Counted from the stretch's first letter, positions 54,656 through 63,948 are shown. The stretch: DNA of 64,000 bases from Cupriavidus basilensis (GCF_000832305.1 NZ_CP010536.1:2604001-2668000); one strand, 5' to 3'. Made by a program: numbers and translations. The notes: generated from the sequence alone by a model not told the origin.

Positions 54656-55885
54656 TCAGGCCGGCGGGCAATGCTGCGCGTGCAGGCGCACCAGTTCCAT
54701 CTGGCCATGAGTGTTGGTCTTCTGGAAGATCTGCTTGAGGTGGCTGCGCACCGTGTTTTCGGACACGTGCAGTACCTGCGCCAGGCTGGCGATGGAGTGG
54801 CCGGCGAAGACCAGCGCGTTGACCCGCGCCTGGGCCTCGCTCAGCTTGAACTGGCGCGCGAACAGGCAATCGTGGTGCGCATGCTCCGCACCCTGCCGGC
54901 GCGCGCTGACCACCACCAGCGCGCGCTCCTCGCCCAGCCCGTTGCGCATGGATGCGCCGGCGGGCTGCAACGTGAGCGTCGTGGGCAAGGCAAAGCCGGG
55001 CGCGGACACCGCCAGCACCTGCGTGGGCGCCTGCGTGGCCTGGCCCGGGTGGGCGTCGCGCGTGTCACCGGCCTTGGAGGGAAGTCCTTGGGAAGCCCCG
55101 GCCAGCGTGTCCAGCATCTCGTGCAAGGTGCGGTGGTCGGTCGGCATCACCGCGGCAAGATAGTCGCCATCCTGGTACAGGCCGCTGCCCTGCCCGCACA
55201 GCGCCTGCGCGCTGCGGTTGCAGTAGACGATGCGGCCATCCCGCTCCACCAGGAAGGTGGCGTTAGGATGGCCGTCGATGACGCGCATCAGCGCCTGGCT
55301 CAGGTCCGCGGCGCTGTGGCGGTGCCAGCGGTTTTCCAGCGACAGCGCCATATGCGCCAGCAGGCCGCGGAACTCCGCCTTCTCCTTGCTGGCAAAGCGC
55401 CGCTGGTCTTCGCGCCGGTACAACTCAAGGTAGTAGACGACATCCGCCTCGCGCGCCACCACCCCGCACAAGCGATGCAGATAGCGATGGGGCCGCAGCA
55501 ACGCCTGGTAGTAGTCCGTGCGGACCAGGTCGCCGCTGCCCAGCATGTCGTCGCCGCTGATCACCTGCAGGGGCTGGTAGGCCGTGCTGGAGAGGAACCA
55601 CGGGTTGCGCGCGGAGTACTGCGCGAAGGTGCGAAAGAACGCCGGGTCGTCCGGGGCGCCGTGCAGCACCGCGCCCTGGCCGCCGGCCAGGTGCCGCCGC
55701 GCCAGCACGGCCATGCCCGCGGCAAACTGATCGCGCACCAGCGCAACCACGCCGCGCCAGCCATCATCATCGCGCGCGGCGTGGATACGGTAGATCAGCT
55801 CCCCGGCCTGGGGATCGGCGCTATCGACGCTATCGGCCTTATAGGCGCTATCGGCATTCTGGGCGGGCAACCGCGCTTTCTCCAT
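54656..55885 (-). CDS. PAS-LuxR transcriptional regulator
   Basis: A regulator of about 409 residues. The N-terminal ~190 residues form an unassigned sensory region. A PAS-like domain follows (LSQALMRVIDGHPNATFLVE, GRIVYCNRSAQALCGQG). The C-terminal LuxR helix-turn-helix is FKLSEAQARVNALVFAGHSI followed by LHVSENTVRSHLKQIFQKTN. The start is uncertain: the frame is open to 56074, and ATG 55885 is used because homologous regulators begin shortly before the LIYRIHAA segment. It stands between the formamidase operon (same strand) and the divergent transporter-kinase gene; control of the amide genes is likely. Confidence 0.85.
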   Translation of the reverse strand: MEKARLPAQNADSAYKADSVDSADPQAGELIYRIHAARDDDGWRGVVALVRDQFAAGMAVLARRHLAGGQGAVLHGAPDDPAFFRTFAQYSARNPWFLSSTAYQPLQVISGDDMLGSGDLVRTDYYQALLRPHRYLHRLCGVVAREADVVYYLELYRREDQRRFASKEKAEFRGLLAHMALSLENRWHRHSAADLSQALMRVIDGHPNATFLVERDGRIVYCNRSAQALCGQGSGLYQDGDYLAAVMPTDHRTLHEMLDTLAGASQGLPSKAGDTRDAHPGQATQAPTQVLAVSAPGFALPTTLTLQPAGASMRNGLGEERALVVVSARRQGAEHAHHDCLFARQFKLSEAQARVNALVFAGHSIASLAQVLHVSENTVRSHLKQIFQKTNTHGQMELVRLHAQHCPPA

Positions 55886-56192
55886 GGCATCGGGCACAGC
55901 GGATTCGGGCAACGGCGAGCGCCATACGGCGCTGCCCGCGGCCTCTTCGATATGAGGACTGCCGGCCAGTGTTTGCGCTGGCACCCTAAATGTCAAGGCG
56001 CTGCGCCATGCTGCCGCGCAGCATCCGTACGGCATGCCGCAGCGCGTTCCGGCCCCTTCCCGCGCAGCGCGCATGTCATTGCGCGAGGGGCGGATTCAGA
56101 CAATAATCGGAGCGCCCGCTGCCAGCCATCCGTCCCGACCCGGATCGCACACACCCCTCCCGGAGCCGCATCGCACCCGACGCCACCACGCC
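55886..56192. other. Divergent promoter region of PAS-LuxR and transporter-kinase genes
   Basis: About 300 bases with no distinct gene, although the LuxR frame remains open to 56074. No convincing promoter or repeat was found by eye. Confidence 0.4.
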
Positions 56193-58943
56193 ATGCGCAT
56201 CAAACGAGAATATCAATCCTGGGTCGCGAACGAAACGCTGGAGGATTACGCGCTGCGCTATGCGGCACGCTCTTACCGGCGCTGGTCGCCGTTCACGCTG
56301 GCCAACACGGCTATCGGCGGCGTGTCCTTCCTGGCGCTGGAAGCCATCGGCGCCAGCGTCACGCTCAGCTTTGGCTTCCAGAACGCGTTCCCGGCCATCC
56401 TGCTGGTGTGCGCACTGATCTTCCTGATCGGGCTGCCGGTGGCATACCACGCCAGCATGGCCAACGTGGACATCGACCTGCTCACGCGCGGCGCGGGCTT
56501 CGGCTATGCCGGGTCCACCATCACCTCGCTGATCTACGCCTCCTTCACCTTTATCTTCTTCGCGCTGGAATCGGCCATCCTGGCCCAGGCGCTCGCCATT
56601 GCCACCGGCCTGAACCTGACAGTCGGCTACCTGGTCTGCTCGCTGGTGATCGTGCCGATGGTGTTCTTCGGCGTCACGCTGATCAACAAGCTGCAGATGT
56701 GGACACAGCCGCTGTGGGCGGTGCTGCTGGTGCTGCCCTTTGCCTACATCCTGCGCCACGATCCCGGCGTGCTGGCGCAATGGGCGGCATTCACCGGGCG
56801 CGACGCGGCCTCGCCTGCATTCAATGTGCTCGCGTTTGGCGCCGCCACTGGCGTGCTGTTCTCGCTGATGGGCCAGATTGGCGAGCAGGTGGACTACCTG
56901 CGCTTCCTGCCCGACCGCACGCCGCGCAACCGCTGGAGCTGGTGGAGCGCACTGCTGCTGGCGGGCCCGGGCTGGATCGTGATCGGCGGCCTGAAGGTGC
57001 TGGCGGGCAGCCTGCTGGCGGTGCTCGCGCTGCAAGCCGGCGTGCCCGCCAGTCACGCGATGGAACCGATCCACATGTACGTGTGGGCATACGGGCAGGT
57101 ATTCGACCGGCCCGAGGTGGTGCTCGCGGTGGCGATGCTGTTCGTGCTCGTGTCGCAGATCAAGATCAACGTGACCAATGCCTATGCGGGCTCACTGGCC
57201 TGGTCCAATGTGTTCGTGCGGCTGGCGCACTACCATCCGGGCCGCGTGGTCTGGCTGGTGTTCAACGTGCTGATCGCGCTGTTGCTCACCCTGCTGGGCA
57301 TCTTCAGCACGCTGGAGGCCGTGCTGAGCGTGTATTCCAACCTGGTGATCGCCTGGCTCGGCGCCCTGGTGGCCGACCTTGTCGTGCTCAAGCCGCTGGG
57401 CATCAGCCCGCGCCGCATCGAGTTCCGCCGGGCCTACCTGCATGCGTTCAACCCGGTGGGCTGCGGCGCCATGCTGATCGCCTCGCTCGCCGGCATCGGC
57501 GCTTATTCCGGCTTCTTTGGCGCGCTGGCGCAAGCCTATTGCGCCTTTATCGCGCTGGGCGCTTCGTTCGCCAGCGCCATCCTGATCGCCTGTGCGACCC
57601 GCGGCCGGTACTACATCGCGCGGGAAGACCCGGCCCCCCTCGACAAGCACACCGACGAGCCGATCCGCTGCTGCATCTGCGAGCGCGACTACGAAGCACC
57701 GGACATGGCGCACTGCCCCTTCTATGCGGGGCCGATCTGCTCGCTGTGCTGCGGCCTGGACAACCATTGCCACGATGCCTGCAAGGCGCCCGGCGCCGCC
57801 GCACAGGTGCAGGCGGCGCCGTGGCAAGGCAGTTTCCTGCGGATACTGCCGCCGCATTTCCTGCGGCGGCTGGCGCGTTTCCTGGGCCTGTTCGTGATTG
57901 CCGCGGCGGCCATGGGCGCCGTGTTCCTGCTCGCCTACCGGCTGATCGGCGAAGGCCATGCCGCGCACGCCGACGGGATCGGCGGCCTGCTGCTGCGCGT
58001 GTACTCGGCCACCCTGCCGCTGCTGGCTTTCGGCGCGTGGTGGATCGTGCTGTCACACGAAAGCCGCGAGCTGGCACAGGCGGAACTGATGGAGTCGCTG
58101 CGCCATCTCGAGTCCGCGCGCAAGCACCTGGTGGACGCGGAAAAGATGGCCTCTCTCGGCGGACTGGTCGCGGGCGTGGCGCACGAGATCAACACGCCCG
58201 TGGGCATCGCCGTGAGCGCCGCCTCCTACCTGCAGGACCGCACCAGCGCCACGCAGGCGCTGGTGGCCAGCAACGGGCTGGCACCAGAGGCGCTGCAACG
58301 CTACCTGTCGGACGCCGCGCAATCCGCCCGTTTGCTGTTGTCCAACGCCAACCGCGCGGCGGAGCTGGTACAGAGCTTCAAGCAGATGGCGGTCGACCAG
58401 ACCAGCGAAAAACGGCGCACCTTCGACCTGGGCGACTATATCCGCGAGACCGTGGTCAGCCTCGACCCGCGCCTGCGCGACACACACGTGCAATTGCTGA
58501 TCGACTGCCCGGCGGGCATCGCCATGAACGGCTACCCCGGCGCAGTCGCGCAGATCCTCACCAACCTGGTCATGAACTCGCTGGTGCACGCATTCGGCAG
58601 CGGCGACACTGGCCCTGTGCGCGGCACCATCCGCATCGCCGCCCGACTCGCCGCCGGTGACGAAGTCGTGATCCGCTACGCCGACGACGGCAGCGGCATT
58701 CCCGATGCCCTGCATGAGAAGATCTTCGAGCCCTTCTTTACCTCGCGCCGCGGCAAGGGTGGCAGCGGCCTGGGCCTGCACCTGGTCTACAACCTGGTGA
58801 CACAGCGCCTGGGCGGCACCATCGCCGTGGGCCATGCGGGGCAGGCCAATGGCGGCGGCACCGTCTTCACCCTGCGCATGCCGCGCATCACGCCCTCGGC
58901 GAAGGCCACCATTCCGATCGTATCCGCCAGGACTTTGCCATGA
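56193..58943 (+). CDS. NCS1-type permease fused to a histidine kinase
   Basis: A 916-residue inner-membrane sensor. Residues 1 to about 475 form a twelve-helix transporter like nucleobase/cytosine permeases (NCS1): YRRWSPFTLANTAIGGVSFL, GFGYAGSTITSLIYASF, IKINVTNAYAGSLAWSNV. At about 492-528 there is a cluster of nine Cys and two His (CCICERD, HCPFYAGPIC, CCGLDNHCHDAC), probably a zinc site. Two further helices follow, then HisKA with His at about 664 (GVAHEINTPVG) and an ATPase domain (NLVMNSLVHAFG, DDGSGIP, GGSGLGLHLVYNLV). The design parallels CbrA-type sensors, which use an SSS transporter domain. The receiver gene downstream overlaps by four bases. Signal unknown; an amide, nucleobase or related nitrogen compound is a guess from the neighbours. 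Confidence 0.92.
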   Translation: MRIKREYQSWVANETLEDYALRYAARSYRRWSPFTLANTAIGGVSFLALEAIGASVTLSFGFQNAFPAILLVCALIFLIGLPVAYHASMANVDIDLLTRGAGFGYAGSTITSLIYASFTFIFFALESAILAQALAIATGLNLTVGYLVCSLVIVPMVFFGVTLINKLQMWTQPLWAVLLVLPFAYILRHDPGVLAQWAAFTGRDAASPAFNVLAFGAATGVLFSLMGQIGEQVDYLRFLPDRTPRNRWSWWSALLLAGPGWIVIGGLKVLAGSLLAVLALQAGVPASHAMEPIHMYVWAYGQVFDRPEVVLAVAMLFVLVSQIKINVTNAYAGSLAWSNVFVRLAHYHPGRVVWLVFNVLIALLLTLLGIFSTLEAVLSVYSNLVIAWLGALVADLVVLKPLGISPRRIEFRRAYLHAFNPVGCGAMLIASLAGIGAYSGFFGALAQAYCAFIALGASFASAILIACATRGRYYIAREDPAPLDKHTDEPIRCCICERDYEAPDMAHCPFYAGPICSLCCGLDNHCHDACKAPGAAAQVQAAPWQGSFLRILPPHFLRRLARFLGLFVIAAAAMGAVFLLAYRLIGEGHAAHADGIGGLLLRVYSATLPLLAFGAWWIVLSHESRELAQAELMESLRHLESARKHLVDAEKMASLGGLVAGVAHEINTPVGIAVSAASYLQDRTSATQALVASNGLAPEALQRYLSDAAQSARLLLSNANRAAELVQSFKQMAVDQTSEKRRTFDLGDYIRETVVSLDPRLRDTHVQLLIDCPAGIAMNGYPGAVAQILTNLVMNSLVHAFGSGDTGPVRGTIRIAARLAAGDEVVIRYADDGSGIPDALHEKIFEPFFTSRRGKGGSGLGLHLVYNLVTQRLGGTIAVGHAGQANGGGTVFTLRMPRITPSAKATIPIVSARTLP

Positions 58944-60229
58944 ACCCCTCTTTGTCCATGCCCGCGTGGCAGGTCCTGCTGGTCGACGACGACCCCGACG
59001 TGCACGAGATCACGCGCCTGGTGCTGACGGACCTGACCTTCTCCGGGCGCAAGATCCAGTTCCACAGCGTATATTCCGGCCAAGCCTGCAGAGCCCACCT
59101 CGCCGCTCACCCCGATACCGCGCTCGTGCTGCTCGATGTCGTGATGGAAACCGACGATGCCGGCCTGGCCACGGTGCGCTATATCCGCGAGCAACTGCGC
59201 AACCCCGACCTCCAGATCGTGCTGCGCACCGGGCATCCCGGCATGGCGCCGGAGCGCGAGGTGGTGACCGGCTACGAGATCAATGGCTACTTCCTCAAGA
59301 CGGAGATGACCGCGCAAAAGCTGACCTCCGTCGTCATCGGCGGCCTGCGTGCCTACCAGTACGTAAAGGCCTTGCAGCAATCCCATGGCCTGCCCCAGCC
59401 GGTACCGCGGGCGCCCGAGCTACCCACCTCCGAGGCAGGTAGCGACGCGCAGGTCGAAGCTGCAATAGAACAAGCGCTGTACAGCGGGCAGTACCGGCTG
59501 CAAGCCGTCTCCCAGTTCGACCTGGGCTGCGCCGCCATCGCGGCCATCGCACTGCTGCCGGCGTGGCCGGGCCCCACCGGCTGGATGCCGCATGCCGAGA
59601 TCGCCAACCACGTGCGCAGCCCAAGCCTCATTGGCGCGATCAACGCCGCGCTGCTGCGCCGCGCCTGTGAACTCGCGCTAGCCTGGCACACGGATCCGCA
59701 AGCCGCCCTATCCAGCCCGGCCCGCGTCAGCGTGCCCATCCTGCTGCCGCTCATGGCCGGCGCCGAGGAGTCCGAGCTGCTGGCATTGCCGGAACTGCTG
59801 CGCCAATACCTGCGCGAGACCGCCCAGGCCGGCAACGTGCTCGACCTGCAGTTGCCAGGCAGCCTGCTGGGCACCGCCACGGAAGCCGCCCGCCTGGCCT
59901 GCGCCCGCATCCAGGAGCAAGGCGCGTCCGTCACGCTGGCCGACGTTGGCGACACGCCCATCTCGCTGGCCAACCTGCAGCGTTTGCTGCCCGACCGGCT
60001 GCAGATTCCCCAGGGCTACGTGCGTAACGTGGCAACCGATGCCAAGCGCGCCGCCATCGCGCGCGCCGTGATCGCGCTGGCGCACACGCTCGGCATGCAG
60101 GCGCTGGCCAATGGCCTGGCCAGCTCGGAAGAACTGCAGTTCTTCAAATGGGAGGGTTGCGACATTGGGCAGGGGGACGTGCTGGGCGGCGTCTGGGAGG
60201 CCACGGGTCGCGGCTCGCCAGGCGCCTAG
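58940..60229 (+). CDS. Response regulator with degenerate EAL-like output domain
   Basis: A 429-residue protein. The receiver domain has VLLVDDDPDVHE, the phospho-acceptor Asp in LVLLDVVMETDDAG, and the conserved Lys in GYFLKTEM. The C-terminal ~250 residues follow the EAL fold pattern but lack the known catalytic residues: EAL reads IAL, the ExTES strand reads DLQLPGS, DDFGTG reads LADVGDT, and EGVE reads NGLA; it ends GCDIGQGDVLGG. It is probably a phosphorylation-controlled binding protein. The ATG overlaps the kinase stop. Its TAG shares bases with the TAG of the convergent hydrolase gene. Confidence 0.88.
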   Translation: MNPSLSMPAWQVLLVDDDPDVHEITRLVLTDLTFSGRKIQFHSVYSGQACRAHLAAHPDTALVLLDVVMETDDAGLATVRYIREQLRNPDLQIVLRTGHPGMAPEREVVTGYEINGYFLKTEMTAQKLTSVVIGGLRAYQYVKALQQSHGLPQPVPRAPELPTSEAGSDAQVEAAIEQALYSGQYRLQAVSQFDLGCAAIAAIALLPAWPGPTGWMPHAEIANHVRSPSLIGAINAALLRRACELALAWHTDPQAALSSPARVSVPILLPLMAGAEESELLALPELLRQYLRETAQAGNVLDLQLPGSLLGTATEAARLACARIQEQGASVTLADVGDTPISLANLQRLLPDRLQIPQGYVRNVATDAKRAAIARAVIALAHTLGMQALANGLASSEELQFFKWEGCDIGQGDVLGGVWEATGRGSPGA

Positions 60230-61482
60230 CGTGCCGCCGCACCCGGCTCGGTGATGGCGCTGTAGACCAGCGTGCGCAGCTGGCGGCGCACCGGGTAGGC
60301 GGACGACGGCAGGAGCTGGGTCAGGAACAGTCCGATCAGGTCCTCCTGCGGATCGACCCAGAAGAAGGTGCTGGCCGCGCCGCCCCAGAAGAAGTCGCCG
60401 GCGCTGCCGGGAATCAACGTGGTCGCCGGCGTCACCGTGGTGGCGAAACCGAGCCCGAAGCCGACGCCATCATAGGTGGCTTCGCTGAACATGGAGCGCG
60501 ACATGCGCGGCAGGTCCACGCCGCCCGGCAAATGGTTGGCGGTCATCAGCGCCAGGGTCTTCGGCCCCAGCAGGCGCACCCCATCCAGCTCACCGCCTTG
60601 CAACAGCATGCGTGCGAAGCGCATGTAGTCAGCCGCGGTGGACACCAGGCCGCCACCGCCGGAGATGAAGCTTGGCGGCTTCAGGTAGGGGCTGGTGAGG
60701 GGATCGTCCTGCAGGACCGGCGCGCGCGCGGACACCACCTTAGAGCCGAGCGAGCCGACGGCGTAGCAGGCGCAAAAGCGCGAGGCCTTGTCTTGCGGCA
60801 CGTGGAAGGCGGTGTCAACCATGCCCAGCGGATCGAATATGCGTTCCTTCAGGAAGGTCTCGAAAGGAATTCCGCTGATCTTGCCGACAAGGTAGCCCAG
60901 CACGTCGGTGGCAACCGAGTAGTTCCAGGCCTCGCCCGGCGAGAACTCGAGCGGCAGCCTGGCCAGCTTCCCGATCATGTCGTCCAGCGTGCCGCCGGTG
61001 GCGAGCTCGCCCAGCATCTGCTTGCGGTAAGCGGCGTCGACGTTGGTGTTCTGCTGGAAACCATAGGTCAGGCCGGACGTGTGGCGCAGCAGGTCGACCA
61101 CCAGCATCGGGCGCGCGGCCGGGCGCGTCTGGAAGCTCTCCATGAACCCCCCGGCGTAGACGCCCAGGTTTTCCCATGCCGGGATGTACTTGCTGACCGG
61201 ATCGTCCAGGGCAATCTTGCATTCCTCGACCAGCATCATGACCGCCACCGAGGTGACGGGCTTGCTCATCGAGTAGATGCGGAAGATCGAATCCTCGGCC
61301 AACGGAACCTGTCGCTCGCGGTCGGCCAGGCCCAGCACAGAGTTCAGCACCAACTCGCCGCGCCGCCACACCTGGGTGAGGGTGCCGGGCAACTTGCCGG
61401 TCGCGATATAGGCGTCATCGATGAACCGCTCGACCCGCCCAAGCCGCTCGCGGGACATCCCCTGCGTTTGCCTGCCTTGCAT
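60226..61482 (-). CDS. Serine hydrolase of the beta-lactamase/esterase family
   Basis: A 418-residue class C beta-lactamase-like protein (EstB/6-aminohexanoate hydrolase type). The SxxK motif is SMSKPVTS; the Tyr motif is NYSVATDVLGYL; GGAASTFFWVD probably supplies the third conserved block. No signal peptide is seen, so a cytosolic esterase is more likely than an antibiotic-inactivating enzyme. Its stop overlaps the REC-EAL stop on the other strand (CTAG). It follows a Bug receptor gene by about 250 bases. Confidence 0.9.
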   Translation of the reverse strand: MQGRQTQGMSRERLGRVERFIDDAYIATGKLPGTLTQVWRRGELVLNSVLGLADRERQVPLAEDSIFRIYSMSKPVTSVAVMMLVEECKIALDDPVSKYIPAWENLGVYAGGFMESFQTRPAARPMLVVDLLRHTSGLTYGFQQNTNVDAAYRKQMLGELATGGTLDDMIGKLARLPLEFSPGEAWNYSVATDVLGYLVGKISGIPFETFLKERIFDPLGMVDTAFHVPQDKASRFCACYAVGSLGSKVVSARAPVLQDDPLTSPYLKPPSFISGGGGLVSTAADYMRFARMLLQGGELDGVRLLGPKTLALMTANHLPGGVDLPRMSRSMFSEATYDGVGFGLGFATTVTPATTLIPGSAGDFFWGGAASTFFWVDPQEDLIGLFLTQLLPSSAYPVRRQLRTLVYSAITEPGAAAR

Positions 61483-61690
61483 ATCCGTGTCTCCTCATTG
61501 ATGCCGTAGGTGAAATGCCGGCTCGCTGGCTGGAAATGCCGCTCGCTCGCACTTCGCCATCATGACATCGGCGCCTCCCTACGCCAAGCGGGCCGCGCGG
61601 GCAGCGGCAACATGCAATGAAACCGGAGAAGCGGTGAATGCCACGGCGTGGGCCGGCGTCTGCCGCACGGGTCGCATCGACTCACCGAAC

Positions 61691-61710
61691 GATGCGATGC
61701 GATGCGATGC
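61691..61710. repeat. GATGC pentanucleotide repeat
   Basis: Four perfect GATGC units followed by a variant GATAC lie between the Bug receptor stop and the serine hydrolase start, in non-coding DNA. Confidence 0.8.
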
Positions 61711-61734
61711 GATACGCTAAGCGGCCGCCCCCCC

Positions 61735-62724
61735 TTACTCCAGGGTCACATTGGCCTTCTTGACCAGGGCCGCATAGCGCGCCGCTTCGCTCTGGAAGAA
61801 CCTGGCGGCGGCCTCCGGCGTGCTGGGACTGATCACATTGCCCTGCTTCTTCATCGCTTCCAGCACGTCCGGGCTGGTGAATGCCTTGGCGAACGACATG
61901 TTGAGGCGCTTGACCTCGGCAGGCGGCAGCCCCGCCGGGCCTACCACCGCAAACCAGCCCTCGACGGCGTAGTTGGGCAAGCCTTGTTCCGCGATGGTGG
62001 GAAGATCCGGTGCGGCCGGCGAGCGCGTTGCGCCGCACAGGCCGATCGCGCGCAGGGTGCCGCTCCTCAGGTGCGGCGCCACGGCATTCAACGCCACCAC
62101 GCCCATCTCCACCTGGCCCGCGATCAGGTCGGTCATCATCGGTCCGGTGCCTTTGTAGGGCACATGGCGAGCCTTGGCATGCGCCTCATCGAGGAACATC
62201 TCGGCGGCGAGCTGGATGATGGTGCCGTTGCCCGACGAGGCATAGTTGAGCGAATTGGGCTTGGCCTTGAGCAAGGCAATGAGTTCCTGCACGTTCTTTG
62301 CGGGAACCTTGGGGTTGACCACCAGGACCAGCGGCGTGGAGCCGATCACGCTGATGGGCGTGAAGTCCTTGATCGCGTCGAACGGCATCTTCTTGTACAC
62401 GCTCGGGTTGATCACGTGGTTGTTGGAGAACAGGCCCAGCGTGGTGCCGTCGGGTGGCGCCTTGGCCACCGCCGCAGCGCCAGTGATGCCGCCGGCGCCG
62501 GGAAGATTCTCGATCACCACCGGCTGGCCCAGGCTCTTGCCCAGCGCAGGCCCGGCAGCGCGTGCGATCGCGTCCACGCCCGAGCCTGCGCTGATCGGCA
62601 GGATCAGGCGCACCGGCCGGCCCGAGCCCTGGGCCAGCGCGGTGCCGGCCGGCAAGGCAAGCGTAAGTGCGATCGCCGAAGCGGCCATACCGAGTGCTGC
62701 CCGGCGCGAAAGGGGGAATGCCAT
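61735..62724 (-). CDS. Bug/TctC-family periplasmic receptor
   Basis: A 329-residue solute receptor. A twin-arginine-like start (SRRAALGMAASAIALTLAL) leads to cleavage near ALAQ. The mature part starts GSGRPVRLILPISAGSGVDA, with VIENLPGAGGITGAA and ARHVPYKGTGPMM motifs. It lies 69 bases after the CoA-transferase gene and before a serine hydrolase gene on the same strand, a grouping common in Burkholderiales catabolic loci. The ligand is unknown. Confidence 0.93.
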   Translation of the reverse strand: MAFPLSRRAALGMAASAIALTLALPAGTALAQGSGRPVRLILPISAGSGVDAIARAAGPALGKSLGQPVVIENLPGAGGITGAAAVAKAPPDGTTLGLFSNNHVINPSVYKKMPFDAIKDFTPISVIGSTPLVLVVNPKVPAKNVQELIALLKAKPNSLNYASSGNGTIIQLAAEMFLDEAHAKARHVPYKGTGPMMTDLIAGQVEMGVVALNAVAPHLRSGTLRAIGLCGATRSPAAPDLPTIAEQGLPNYAVEGWFAVVGPAGLPPAEVKRLNMSFAKAFTSPDVLEAMKKQGNVISPSTPEAAARFFQSEAARYAALVKKANVTLE

Positions 62725-62793
62725 GTCTGTCTCCGTATGTTTATCTTTCTGGTCCGCGTGGCCGTCCGAAACCACGCGGCAATGCGGGAAGCG

Positions 62794-63948
62794 TCAGTCC
62801 GGGGCATGCACGCCCAGGCCGGACAGGATTTCGTCGTTGTGCTCGCCGATGCCCGGCAGCGGCATGCGCACGCCGGGCCGGCGTCCACCCATCAGCAGCG
62901 GCAGCAGTACCACATCGGTGGTGCCGCCGTCCTCGGTCTGCATCGGCACCAGGCCACCGCTTGCTCTCAGGTGCGGGTCATCGAGCAGTTGCTCCGGACG
63001 CATGATGGGCGCGTAAGGAATGCCCGCGGCTTCGAGCTTTGGCGCAAGCGCTTCCACGCGATGGTCCTTGAGAATCTCGCCAAGCCGCTCCAGCAAGGCC
63101 GGGCGTACCGCCACCCGCATCGCGTTAGTGGCCAGCGCCGGGTCGGCGGCCAGGTCGGGACGTTGCAGCACATCGCACAAGGTGTTGAACTGCTTGTCGC
63201 TGACGGCGCCGATGAACAGCTGCTCGCCTTCGGCCAGCGTGAACACGTCGTAGACGCTCCAGGCGGACACGCGCGACGGCATCGGCGGCGGCGGCTCGCG
63301 GGTCATCGAGAACTGCTGCATATGCTGGGACGACAGGAACACGCAATTCTCGAACAGCGCGCTCTGCACTTCCTGCCCCTTACCGGTGCGGTCGCGCTCC
63401 CGCAAGGCCGCCATCACGCCGATGGCGCCGAACATGCCGCCCATGATGTCGTTGACCGAGGTGCCGGCGCGCAGCGGGCGGCCCTTGGGCCCGGTCATGT
63501 AGGACAGGCCGCCCATCATCTGCACGACTTCGTCGAGCGCCAGGCGGTTTTCATAGGGACCGGGCAGGAAGCCCTTGTGCGAGACGTAGATCAGTCCGGG
63601 AAACCTGGCGGACAGCGTAGCGTAATCCAGCCCGCATTTCGCCATCAGCCCCGGGCGGAAGTTCTCCAGCAACACGTCGCACTGGCCAACCAGCTCCGCT
63701 GCCGTGGCCTGCCCTTGCGGGGTGGTGATATCGATGACCACGCTCTTCTTGTTGCGGTTGAACGAGCGGAAGAAGCCAATGCCGAGGCCGGGCAGGTTGC
63801 GGGTCTTGTCGCCACCGGGCGGCTCGACCTTGATGACTTCGGCGCCCAGGTCCGCGAGGATCATGCCGCAGGTCGGGCCCATCACCATATGGGTGAACTC
63901 CACCACGCGGACGCCGGCGAGCGGCAGGCAGGCGTGTTCAGCGGCCAT
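62794..63948 (-). CDS. Class III CoA-transferase (CaiB/BaiF family)
   Basis: A 384-residue enzyme that moves CoA between carboxylic acids. It starts with LAGVRVVEFTHMVMGPTCGM and IKVEPPGGDKTRNLPG. The catalytic Asp is expected in GTSVNDIMGGMFG, and ENFRPGLMAKCGLDY is a family signature. The C-terminal PLLMGGRRPGVRMPLPGIGEHNDEIL is characteristic (read in two overlapping pieces). It is first in a minus-strand group with a Bug receptor gene, so it probably activates the acid that the receptor captures. Confidence 0.94.
   Translation of the reverse strand: MAAEHACLPLAGVRVVEFTHMVMGPTCGMILADLGAEVIKVEPPGGDKTRNLPGLGIGFFRSFNRNKKSVVIDITTPQGQATAAELVGQCDVLLENFRPGLMAKCGLDYATLSARFPGLIYVSHKGFLPGPYENRLALDEVVQMMGGLSYMTGPKGRPLRAGTSVNDIMGGMFGAIGVMAALRERDRTGKGQEVQSALFENCVFLSSQHMQQFSMTREPPPPMPSRVSAWSVYDVFTLAEGEQLFIGAVSDKQFNTLCDVLQRPDLAADPALATNAMRVAVRPALLERLGEILKDHRVEALAPKLEAAGIPYAPIMRPEQLLDDPHLRASGGLVPMQTEDGGTTDVVLLPLLMGGRRPGVRMPLPGIGEHNDEILSGLGVHAPD

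Noticed and set aside
54593..58660. Open frame of more than 1300 codons across the LuxR and transporter-kinase region
   Set aside because: It runs antisense to the LuxR gene and out of frame through the fusion gene; composition is Arg/Ala/Gly-rich and no domain fits.
60226..61482. Antibiotic resistance beta-lactamase
   Set aside because: The SxxK motif is present, but the protein lacks a signal peptide and resembles the EstB/amide hydrolase branch; resistance is not supported.
61691..61710. Insertion-sequence end or attachment site at the GATGC repeat
   Set aside because: It is a simple five-base tandem repeat, with no inverted ends or transposase nearby.
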